DNA of 64,000 nucleotides. Origin: a virus. Positions 19,403-27,758 of the stretch are shown here, one piece after another. Position numbers and translations under genes: made by a program. The stretch is from IMG/VR virus record IMGVR_UViG_3300030109_005647, positions 74,596 to 138,595 of that record, one strand, 5' to 3'. The notes under the pieces are model-generated. The model saw only the letters and a program-made list of their open reading frames with translations, ran no database searches and was not told where the DNA came from. Position 1 is the stretch's first letter. Each line of letters opens with the position of its first letter.

Positions 19403-21198
19403 TATTGAACAGTCCCTATGATGTCTGTGTTTGGAAATTTAATTTCAAAAACTGAATCGAATGGGCAAATTATTTTTCTACCATCTCTGCTTAAATTCCC
19501 GTCAACAGAAAAGTTTGTATCTGAATATAAAGAGCCAGTTTTTGTTTCAACCTGTACGTCAATAACATCCAACACTAAAGGTGAATTTTTCAAGACAGAG
19601 AATATATCTGTTATAAAAAATGATTCTCCAATTTCATATTTGCCTCTACTATTAAAGAAATTAGCAATGCTATTTTTTGAAGAGTCTAAAGCGGCAAATT
19701 TATCTACGTCTGGGTATGCTATTATTTTGTAATTTACTTGTAAGTTTATTATTTTAGCATCCAATATATCAATTGTATCGTTAATCATTTTAAACTTAGA
19801 AATGTAAGTTCTTAAATTATTTTTAATCGTAGCGCTGCTAACCTCTAAATTTCCTAAATTATTCTGGGAGACAACATACAAATTAATATTTCTCTGGTTA
19901 AATGAGTCTGAGTCTTGATAGACGCCCACTTTCTTAATAGTGCCGAATTTTGGAGGCATGTTGTATGCGGCTGTCATCATGTCTTCTTTTGTTACTATTC
20001 TATTCTGCATAGAATAACTTCCAAAGGCTCTTTCTTTTATTTCTTCTTGAGATGGGAAAGGATTATCACCTACGAAAGCCTCTTCGTTTATCACCTCTAA
20101 GCTATCTCTTGTGGTAGTAACAGAGTTGGCATTGAGAACAGCCTCGCTCTCAAAAGAGAAAATAGGATCATATACAACGTTAACTGTATTTTGAGCAGTG
20201 TTTGTATCTTCAGAAGAATTAATTCTATAGATTATTGTTAATACTGTGTTACTTGGGCTTACACCAAGAGAGTCTGTTTTTATTAAAGAAGCCGGGTCAA
20301 AAGAATCATCTATTATGTGCGTTCTGCCGTGCGTGTTTATCAAAACCTTGCTCGGGTCCAAAACCTCTTCAACGTTTTCTTCTGATCCCGCACCAAATTG
20401 TAAAAAAACTGAATTTCTTTCTTTTATAACGGTATATCGGCGTGGAACAGAAATTGGTTTCATAATACTTGCAACAGTCTGACTGTCGGACCCATTATTG
20501 TCAACTCCAACAAATACAGTGTTCTGGCTTAGGTAGTCGACTTCAAAATATGGATTTCCATCTGAATCGATTACAGAAACAATTTCTGTAATGTTTTCTC
20601 CCGGTACCTCAACTTGTCTATAACGAATATACGAACCTAGTACTTGCTCTGTAACAGCTAGTTCTCCTGAGATGGCTTGTCCTCTTGCGCGAATGGCGTA
20701 AGATGTTGGGACGCCAGTGTTATTATCAACCTCACCAACAACAACCTCATTTTGTTCTGTATCTTTAAAATTGACATCTTCCAAAAGAGTAAATGTTTTT
20801 CCACCATTAGTTTTAAATTTGCTATTAGATTTTAATATTGGCGCATAATCATAATCTGGAGCACCAGTGAGATTAGCAGGAACTAAAATAAAAAATGTTA
20901 AAGTGCCGTATGAAGCGGGGGATAAATCTGCTTTATATCCCATCTGTCTAGATATTTTTAATATATTGTCGTACTCTGTTGCGGTTGTTAAAAAGCTTTC
21001 GTTTACTTGATAATCCAAATAAAAAGAAAGAATATCGCCAACATAAGAAACAGTATCCAACATCAAAGATCCAAAAGAGTTAACAGAAAAGTCTCTAAAT
21101 GTCTCTGGGTAGTATCTTCTGGCATAGTTTACCAAATCGTTCTTTATAGTGGTAAAGTCTCTACTTGTGTAGTCTATAGATGGTTTTTTTGGTGGCAT
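19402..21198 (-). CDS. Baseplate wedge protein, T4 gp6-like (baseplate J family)
   Basis: Homologue of T4 gp6, the wedge protein that forms the inner ring of the contractile-tail baseplate. The 598-residue length is close to the family's. The N-terminus DYTSRDFTTIKNDLVNYAR, followed by FGSLMLDTVSYVGDILSFYL and VNESFLTTATEYDNILKIS, is the family signature. The conserved region continues with a central domain containing PFPSQEEIKERA and AYNMPPKFGTIKKV. It lies directly after gp25, the same order as in T4 (25 then 6). Start ATG at 21198 has no competing start nearby. Function is well supported by family resemblance. Confidence 0.93.
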   Translation of the reverse strand: MPPKKPSIDYTSRDFTTIKNDLVNYARRYYPETFRDFSVNSFGSLMLDTVSYVGDILSFYLDYQVNESFLTTATEYDNILKISRQMGYKADLSPASYGTLTFFILVPANLTGAPDYDYAPILKSNSKFKTNGGKTFTLLEDVNFKDTEQNEVVVGEVDNNTGVPTSYAIRARGQAISGELAVTEQVLGSYIRYRQVEVPGENITEIVSVIDSDGNPYFEVDYLSQNTVFVGVDNNGSDSQTVASIMKPISVPRRYTVIKERNSVFLQFGAGSEENVEEVLDPSKVLINTHGRTHIIDDSFDPASLIKTDSLGVSPSNTVLTIIYRINSSEDTNTAQNTVNVVYDPIFSFESEAVLNANSVTTTRDSLEVINEEAFVGDNPFPSQEEIKERAFGSYSMQNRIVTKEDMMTAAYNMPPKFGTIKKVGVYQDSDSFNQRNINLYVVSQNNLGNLEVSSATIKNNLRTYISKFKMINDTIDILDAKIINLQVNYKIIAYPDVDKFAALDSSKNSIANFFNSRGKYEIGESFFITDIFSVLKNSPLVLDVIDVQVETKTGSLYSDTNFSVDGNLSRDGRKIICPFDSVFEIKFPNTDIIGTVQ

Positions 21199-21215
21199 AA
21201 TCTAAATTAATCCTT

Positions 21216-21620
21216 TTAATTCTGTATAGTTTCGACTAGTGTTACCGAATCTGTATTTTTCGTGCCTTTTATAAGATATTCAAATCTCACAGACAATAGA
21301 TTTCTTTGTCCTGTTGTTGATATTTCGCGGTTAGAACCTCTATTAACCTGTAGATCAATTATTTGTATTTCTGGTAAATAGGTTGCAACTTGACTTCTTA
21401 TTCTTTCCTCTATATCGAATTCAGGTGTGTTTTCAAATAGATAGTTTCTTAATCCAACCCCATAATCTGGAATCATAATACGTTCACCAGGAGCAGTAAG
21501 CATTAACATTTTTACCTTTTGTTTTGTATTTTCTTTGGCAGTTTTTGTTAAACCGTAAAAAAGATCTGTTCTGTCTTCGAGTAAAGGTAACTTTGCATCT
21601 AACCCTATAGTGCCTTGCAT
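21216..21620 (-). CDS. Baseplate wedge protein, T4 gp25-like
   Basis: A 134-residue member of the GPW/gp25 family, the small wedge protein that nucleates sheath polymerisation and is universal in contractile tails. Diagnostic segments are LMLTAPGERIMIPDYGVGLR, then LFENTPEFDIEERIRSQVAT and a beta pair near IQIIDLQV. Length and domain are complete. The start ATG at 21620 is preceded by GGGGG at about eight bases, and a copy of the AATAAATAGT motif (complement) lies 18 bases further upstream. It precedes the gp6 gene by 17 bases, as in T4. Confidence 0.93.
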   Translation of the reverse strand: MQGTIGLDAKLPLLEDRTDLFYGLTKTAKENTKQKVKMLMLTAPGERIMIPDYGVGLRNYLFENTPEFDIEERIRSQVATYLPEIQIIDLQVNRGSNREISTTGQRNLLSVRFEYLIKGTKNTDSVTLVETIQN

Positions 21621-21638
21621 TTATTGACCCCCAATACA

Positions 21639-21648
21639 AATAAATAGT
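21639..21648 (-). promoter_or_regulatory. Recurrent motif ACTATTTATT upstream of gp25-like gene
   Basis: The coding strand reads ACTATTTATT here (plus strand AATAAATAGT), in the 42-base gap between the 1697-residue gene's stop side and gp25. The same ten bases occur at three other gene junctions in the window. It may be a promoter element or other signal; its complement resembles the T4 late-promoter core. No experiment or conservation data support it. Confidence 0.3.
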
Positions 21649-21662
21649 TTATTTAATAAATA

Positions 21663-24600
21663 CTAATCTTCGCAATCCAAAGTATTTTCGGAGCCCTGTA
21701 TTATGTTATTGGCTTCTTGAGTGCCATCAGACAGCGTGCTTTGGTCTGAATCGTCCGGTATGCCATCTAGAATTTTTGCTACGATTCCAATTGGAGTTAG
21801 TGGTCCAGGTAAAAGCCAAGGCGTTCTCCAGGTTGGATCGACCATGTTTGCTGCGCCTTTTAATAAAGTTTCTAGAAAAAGATTAATTAAATTAAAATCA
21901 AAAGAATCAGCAGGAAGTTGGGCTTCAGGTGTATACTTATAAAAATCTTGATTATTTTCTCTATCTGCCGTAGCAGCAACATTGTTTTTAGAGGAATTTA
22001 GAGTTTGTAACGTGTTCCTAAATAAATTATCCATATTAGGGTAATTTTTTTGAACCGATTCTGTAAGCAATACAGCAACAAAAGATAAAATATTTTTATA
22101 CTGCATTGAGTCCACGAGCGCTCGAAAAGTATCAGAATTTGCGAAACTAGCCTCAAAGCCTGCCCCTTCACCGCAAACTTCAGGAAAGAAGCTAAACTGA
22201 CTGTCGCCCTTAAACGCTGTTGGTTTTACTGTACAAGTTTGAATTTTAACAAGAGGTAGTTTGAAATACTTTTTACCATCAGTGCCCTCTTGAACGAAGT
22301 ATTTTCTTTGAAGGGCAGCGTTAACGAAATCTTTCCTACTTAGTTTATCTATTTGATTATTTAAATCAGAACTGTCTTCGGCATTTAAAATTAAACTAAA
22401 TGAATTTGCTAAATCAGCAAATAAACTTAAATAATTTGTGTCAGATAGTTCATCAACAGGTATTAATATATTTAAAGTCTTATAGCCACTCAAAGAAGAA
22501 AAGTATTTACTTTGATCTTTTAGTTCCTGTTCTATAGCGTTTATTGCGTGAACTGGCAATGGGCTAAACTGTAAATTAGTCACAACTAAAGATATAAAAT
22601 CACTAACACTATTGAATACATTTTCGGGCGATGCGAGAGTGCTGCGATAAGTTTGGTATTCTGTAGAGTCATATGATATATAACCATTAATTTTAGACAA
22701 TTCTTTGACTTGATCGCTCGTTAAATACTGAAAAGCTTGGTTATCAAAGTACACGTCTTGAATATCATAAGAGGGCACTTTGTTGCCAGTGCTAGACACT
22801 GAACCAAACAAATACTTAGAAATTATGCTGCCGCCAAAGACATCCTGATTAAAGTTTCCCCTAAGATATATTCCAGATTGTTGAACTTCCGAAGGTGTTA
22901 AAAGAGTTTTTGTCGCATCAATCATCGGCGCAGTCTCTGGTAGCGCGAGAAAGATCGTGTCATACAAGCTTTTTTCAAATACTCCACTCTCGCCAAAGCG
23001 CTTGTGTTGTACTTCAAATCCATTTTCTAAAAAGAATCCACCGTTAAATAATCTGCTTGGTTTACCTTCAGCATCTTTAGAATAAAAACCATTTGGTATT
23101 TTTGTTATGTGATTGTCAAAATCAATCTCAATTACAGGGGGAGGATTATAATTTTGACTAGTGGCAAGTATGTTATTCAGACAAGTTTGATATACATTTT
23201 GTAAAGGATCTGTAAATTCTTGAGCAAACTCTCCCTCTTCAAAAAATGTGCCCTTCGTTGCAAACCCAGAATTAACTATTTTTTCCACAACTACCGGTTG
23301 TATTTGTTTTATAGATGTAGAGATTATTTCTCTTAATGAGTTAGATTTTATTTGTTCATCTGTCAACCCAGGGTTGTCCAAGTCTAAATTGTTTCTAGCT
23401 ATATAAACCTGTCTTATTGACTCCTGCAAGACGTTTTCAAAAAAGAATATATCATTTTGTTCAAAAATTAACACTTTTCGTTTTACCTGATCCACAAGGT
23501 ATGTAAAATAAAATGAATCAAAGTCTTTTTTATCTTCGGAGTCAGGAGGGATAATAGCATCGATACCATAAGATGCAAAAGTAAAAAAGCTTTTTAAAAA
23601 CTCATTTATTGTAAGTACCCTCACATATGCTTCATAAAAAGAATATATCTTTGCTTTTTCTACTGCAGTTGGTACCGCATTGAGACCTAGAATACAGCCT
23701 AATTTATCAGAATTTTCTTTAAATCTAGTGACTATATCTTCGTATCCAAACAATGATTTATCACAAGAGTTTTTCTTGTTTACTTGAAGTTTATCAAAGT
23801 TTTCTTTTTTAAATAAATCGTTACCAGAAGAAACATACTCTGCGTGCTCTTTAATCATTTGTTCTATCAACGCGCCGAAAAATGATATACTTTTAACTGT
23901 TGATAAAATGTTGTTTGAATACTCCGATTGATCTTCCGTGCTGTTTAGATTATTAATACTGTCAAAAAAGTCTTGATAGGAGTGAGATTCCAAACTAGAA
24001 AAGAAAGATGTTGATCCAACTACTAATGCGGCAGTGCTTGGAGGAATATTATCTGTTTCAAAGTCTCCGTAATTTAGTCGATATTGTATTGGAGATCCCT
24101 CTGGTTGATCGCTTAATATAGTACTCAAATATATTTTGATATATTGAGTTAAAAGTGTGGTTTCTGTTATAATGCCGTTTTTTGATGCCGCTACAATATT
24201 GTTATAAACTTTTTTACCGACAGTGTTAAATTGATTCACTAAGCCATTTAAAGTTGCTTTATTGACATCCTGAAGACCTTGAATGCTAGAATTATTAGGG
24301 TCCGCAAACTTGTAAAGGCTATTCATCGCATTGGTTAAATTCGCAGGAGCTAGTGGTCCTTGAAAGAATTTTGCTAGGCTTTCTGGACCTGTGCCAAACT
24401 GATTTGTAAAAATCATTTTGAACCCGACTAATTCTCTCTCAAAAATCTCTTGAATAGAAAGAAAAGAATCATTAAGAAATTTTTCATCTATGTATTGAGA
24501 TGTGTCATGCTGCAATGTTTTGAATATTGGAGGATTATCTGATCCGTCCGCATCTGGACCGCAAAAAACTGGCGTATTAAATAAACTTGGGTTCTGCAGT

Positions 24601-26756
24601 TGATAGATTGAATCCATAACCTTTTCTAGTATCTGATTTTCTGAATCATTCAATGCCTTTAAAGCATCCTCTGTGAGTTTTTGCCTTAAATCTTCAGCTA
24701 AAAAATCATCACTGACGGGACTACATAACGCATTTAAAACTTTTTTCGTATTCTCTAGGGCATCTATTTTTTCTTTACATAGTTTTGAATCAATGCTTCC
24801 AGCAAATAAGAGAAACAATTCTTTAACACCCTGTTCATCTCCCAGGGCGTCTCGCAGAGACTTAAAGCGTTCTAAAGACAAAAGACCATAGAAGATTTTG
24901 TTAATTATTGAATTGTAATTCAATCCAGTTGAAAATGTTGAAAACAGAGAGCACATTTCAGATACAGTCAGAAGATCATTTAAACTGTCAAAAAAGTCAT
25001 CTAAAACATTCCTGCTCACTTTGTTTTCCAGGTAAGCCTCTATTTCGTCAAATATCTCCGGGTTCGTAACTATTTCTTGAAGATTATCTTGCTCATATGG
25101 AAATTGTAGGTCCCCTAAATCATCCAACTCTTCTGATTCTTGGGCTGCTCCATCAGGACTTTTGAGGTTGGAAAAATCTGCAGCACTCGTACCATCACAC
25201 AAGCCAGCTAATTCTCTCAATATCGCTCCAATTGTCTCGACAACTATTTGTGTTACTAGGCTGTATATCGCTTCTTTTAATGTTTGACTTGAATCGGAAC
25301 CCATACGCATCCCTTGATATTGATCAAGGGTGCCTGCTATGTTCTCCATAGCCTCTCTAGCTGGGTTGGCTAAACTATCTGCCTGTCTACGAATGAGTTC
25401 ACCGGCTTTTATATTTGCATCTTGTATGTCTTCTAGTGCCTCTTTTGATATGTTCTTGATTTCATTTACAGTATTTTCTAATTGTTGTTGACCGGATAAA
25501 GCAGATAAAAGAGATAGTGCGGCGGGTATAGCACCCAAGACAACAACACAAATTATATCTCTCTCCTGTGGATTTGCTTGTCGATATGTTTGTATTAAAA
25601 AATCTCTTACTATAGCTACAGTTGTTGAACTAGGGGTCGGTTGATTTAAATCACTATCTTGAAGACTTGTTTCTGTCTTTATTAGTGAAGCTAAAATGGC
25701 GGCTTCTGGATTTACACTATTGTATAAATACAATATTATGTTTTGTACATCTCTATTGGTCAGGTTTCTCATAATTGTATTACAAACCTGAGATAGAGGA
25801 GAAGACTTGATCAGCTTAACTGTACATTTTGCTGCTTGTCGTATTAAATATTCTACAGGTATTGAATTCAATACTTTTTTATAAACATCGTCAATTGTCT
25901 TTATCTCGGTGGCATTTCGTAAAATATTAAGAACCACTGGATCACCAACTTGAAGAAGTGTTTTACGGACATCATCATTTATAATTCTTTTATCAGTGAT
26001 ACCCAATCTCAATAATTCTTGATCCACCTGCTCAGTGGTCTTATAAGCGGTGGAGCCGTCATTATAAATTTTTCTCAATAGTTTATTTGGCTTGTTTAAT
26101 CTATCTTCTCCATCTCCTATACCAACAACGCCTCTTTTTTCATCCTTATCTACTATAGGAGAATCTAGTGCTTCTGTTTCCTCTTCAATCCCAAGATTGT
26201 TTATTGGGTTTTCTATTAAATCTATAGTATCTGACAATGTAACATCAACAAATAATAGAACCTGAAAGTAGATTAGAGATCCAGCGTCTTTGTTGCCTGG
26301 GTCGACATAAAAGTTTCGAGTAATGAGCATTTGCTGCGGAAGTCTTTCTGATACTTCCTCGCTTGCTATATCATCTTCACTATCTTCGGCAAAACCCAAT
26401 ACAAAATTAAAAGTTTTATCTGTTTTAAAACTTTGGGCAAAAACACTTAAAGCTTCGCTTTTAATAGTAACAATTAATTCTTCATTAAAATCATTAGAGC
26501 TAAACTTTTCTTTCCCTAGAATGTCTAAAACTTGCTTTATTGAAAATTGAGTTGTTATGTGATAAACATTTGTCTCTTTTCTTATTGTTTCATCAAAAGT
26601 TTGAAATATAATTTCATCTTGACTGTTCTTGATGTTAGTATTTTCATCAAGAAAGCTCTCAGCATTTGGAGAAGCAAAAGCAATGCCTTCTGCTTCGTCA
26701 TAGCTTATTTCTGTAGAGCCAATTTGTTTATACCATCTTGTTATTTGATTTGCCAT
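21663..26756 (-). CDS. Large baseplate-region structural protein (1697 aa)
   Basis: Unrecognised giant protein between the hub/spike genes and gp25. Residues about 1-200 are beta-rich with a short acidic stretch; residues about 398-420 form an unbroken hydrophobic run (IICVVVLGAIPAALSLLSAL) followed by a charged heptad-like helix (NEIKNISKEALEDIQ); the remainder is mostly helical and acidic. The C-terminus contains DPTWRTPWLLPGPLTPIGI, a motif I recall near the end of large structural proteins of marine myoviruses. Position suggests a baseplate wedge component; a tape-measure role is an alternative because of the hydrophobic segment and helical make-up. Start ATG at 26756 follows AAGAGA. Confidence 0.75.
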   Translation of the reverse strand: MANQITRWYKQIGSTEISYDEAEGIAFASPNAESFLDENTNIKNSQDEIIFQTFDETIRKETNVYHITTQFSIKQVLDILGKEKFSSNDFNEELIVTIKSEALSVFAQSFKTDKTFNFVLGFAEDSEDDIASEEVSERLPQQMLITRNFYVDPGNKDAGSLIYFQVLLFVDVTLSDTIDLIENPINNLGIEEETEALDSPIVDKDEKRGVVGIGDGEDRLNKPNKLLRKIYNDGSTAYKTTEQVDQELLRLGITDKRIINDDVRKTLLQVGDPVVLNILRNATEIKTIDDVYKKVLNSIPVEYLIRQAAKCTVKLIKSSPLSQVCNTIMRNLTNRDVQNIILYLYNSVNPEAAILASLIKTETSLQDSDLNQPTPSSTTVAIVRDFLIQTYRQANPQERDIICVVVLGAIPAALSLLSALSGQQQLENTVNEIKNISKEALEDIQDANIKAGELIRRQADSLANPAREAMENIAGTLDQYQGMRMGSDSSQTLKEAIYSLVTQIVVETIGAILRELAGLCDGTSAADFSNLKSPDGAAQESEELDDLGDLQFPYEQDNLQEIVTNPEIFDEIEAYLENKVSRNVLDDFFDSLNDLLTVSEMCSLFSTFSTGLNYNSIINKIFYGLLSLERFKSLRDALGDEQGVKELFLLFAGSIDSKLCKEKIDALENTKKVLNALCSPVSDDFLAEDLRQKLTEDALKALNDSENQILEKVMDSIYQLQNPSLFNTPVFCGPDADGSDNPPIFKTLQHDTSQYIDEKFLNDSFLSIQEIFERELVGFKMIFTNQFGTGPESLAKFFQGPLAPANLTNAMNSLYKFADPNNSSIQGLQDVNKATLNGLVNQFNTVGKKVYNNIVAASKNGIITETTLLTQYIKIYLSTILSDQPEGSPIQYRLNYGDFETDNIPPSTAALVVGSTSFFSSLESHSYQDFFDSINNLNSTEDQSEYSNNILSTVKSISFFGALIEQMIKEHAEYVSSGNDLFKKENFDKLQVNKKNSCDKSLFGYEDIVTRFKENSDKLGCILGLNAVPTAVEKAKIYSFYEAYVRVLTINEFLKSFFTFASYGIDAIIPPDSEDKKDFDSFYFTYLVDQVKRKVLIFEQNDIFFFENVLQESIRQVYIARNNLDLDNPGLTDEQIKSNSLREIISTSIKQIQPVVVEKIVNSGFATKGTFFEEGEFAQEFTDPLQNVYQTCLNNILATSQNYNPPPVIEIDFDNHITKIPNGFYSKDAEGKPSRLFNGGFFLENGFEVQHKRFGESGVFEKSLYDTIFLALPETAPMIDATKTLLTPSEVQQSGIYLRGNFNQDVFGGSIISKYLFGSVSSTGNKVPSYDIQDVYFDNQAFQYLTSDQVKELSKINGYISYDSTEYQTYRSTLASPENVFNSVSDFISLVVTNLQFSPLPVHAINAIEQELKDQSKYFSSLSGYKTLNILIPVDELSDTNYLSLFADLANSFSLILNAEDSSDLNNQIDKLSRKDFVNAALQRKYFVQEGTDGKKYFKLPLVKIQTCTVKPTAFKGDSQFSFFPEVCGEGAGFEASFANSDTFRALVDSMQYKNILSFVAVLLTESVQKNYPNMDNLFRNTLQTLNSSKNNVAATADRENNQDFYKYTPEAQLPADSFDFNLINLFLETLLKGAANMVDPTWRTPWLLPGPLTPIGIVAKILDGIPDDSDQSTLSDGTQEANNIIQGSENTLDCED

Positions 26757-26768
26757 AGTTTTCTCTTG

Positions 26769-27737
26769 TTAAGTTGTGTATACGGTTTTACTAGCGCTAT
26801 TCTCATAGCCAAAAGGTTCTGCCGTTGTAAGACCATCAAGTGTTGTTTTTAATTCGTTCATTATAACATCAGCTTGAGCAATTCCAGTGTTGCTAGCGCA
26901 TTTTATACCGCTAACAATAAGATCTATACTTGGTGAAACTTTGCCGCCTGCTACCGCTGCAGGACCTCCACCGGCTGCGACACCTACAGCTTGAATAGCT
27001 ACACTATCGTGCTGGTGTTTTGATATTTCAAGATTAAACTCACTTTGTGCTATTAGAAAGTTTCTAACTATCAATTGAAGTTCGTTTATTCTTTCTACCA
27101 ATTTTTTTATGTTTTTGTTGTTTTGCTCTGCTTTCGTTACAGGCTGTAGTAACTCGCCTTTATTAGCGGCAATAAACTCTATTCTGGAGTGGCTTGCAAT
27201 ATCAGTACCGTGCGAAGAATTTAAATCTGTCCTAGTCGCTATAACTAATTTTTGCCTAGATAAAAGCCTGACAGAATCAGCCTTTGCGATGAAAGACGAC
27301 ACACCGCGTGCCTGAGATGTGGTGCCTTTTGATATATTCTCGTTTCCATCAGGATCATTAAGCTGGGAGATATTAATATATGCCGCGTCCTTAGCTAGAT
27401 TTGGTTCTGTGACCAAAGACGCTTGAGATTTCACACCGGTGACATATCTACGAATGTCACTAGAAGACGGACCAGCACAAATAGAAATTTCTCCAGCGCC
27501 CATATATCTTCCATAACCAGAATCAGGATCACCTGGGCGATTTCTTCCTTGTCTAATATATGTCCCATTTTGACCGTAATCTACTTTTTCCCCTGGTAGC
27601 CTTCTAAGTCTTGCGACCCGTTCAACTAATGGATCACCATTGATTCCACACTTATTAAAATAAGTTGAATCTAAATTTGCCGCTCTTTGAGCCTCTGGTG
27701 AAAGATCGTCAGGATTAAAAACCGATTTAAGAGACAT
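26769..27737 (-). CDS. Baseplate hub/spike-associated protein (322 aa)
   Basis: Unassigned 322-residue protein between the muramidase and the 1697-residue structural gene. The N-terminal 100 residues have many Gly/Arg turns (GQNGTYIRQGRNRPGDPDSG). The middle alternates short hydrophobic strands with polar turns (VRLLSRQKLVIATRTDLN), as in beta-helical spike or OB-fold/beta-prism proteins. Residues about 215-240 form a helix (ELQLIVRNFLIAQSEFNLEI), then an Ala/Gly-rich stretch. A central-spike or hub-associated role is inferred from the pattern and the neighbouring muramidase gene; I could not match it to gp5 or gp27 directly. The promoter-like CTAAATA lies between it and the preceding gene. 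Confidence 0.65.
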   Translation of the reverse strand: MSLKSVFNPDDLSPEAQRAANLDSTYFNKCGINGDPLVERVARLRRLPGEKVDYGQNGTYIRQGRNRPGDPDSGYGRYMGAGEISICAGPSSSDIRRYVTGVKSQASLVTEPNLAKDAAYINISQLNDPDGNENISKGTTSQARGVSSFIAKADSVRLLSRQKLVIATRTDLNSSHGTDIASHSRIEFIAANKGELLQPVTKAEQNNKNIKKLVERINELQLIVRNFLIAQSEFNLEISKHQHDSVAIQAVGVAAGGGPAAVAGGKVSPSIDLIVSGIKCASNTGIAQADVIMNELKTTLDGLTTAEPFGYENSASKTVYTT

Positions 27738-27745
27738 ATATGTTT

Positions 27746-27758
27746 CCTTTTATATTAT
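27746..27758 (-). promoter_or_regulatory. Possible late-promoter-like CTAAATAATATAA
   Basis: The 21-base gap after the muramidase gene reads, in coding direction, CTAAATAATATAAAAGG, in which the previous gene's TAA stop forms part of CTAAATA. CTAAATA/NATAAATA elements are late promoters in T4-like cyanophages, and a gp55-type sigma gene is present in this window. The AAAGGA that follows is the ribosome binding site for the gene at 27737. Coordinates are approximate and confidence is low because only one base-composition-prone match is involved. Confidence 0.25.
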
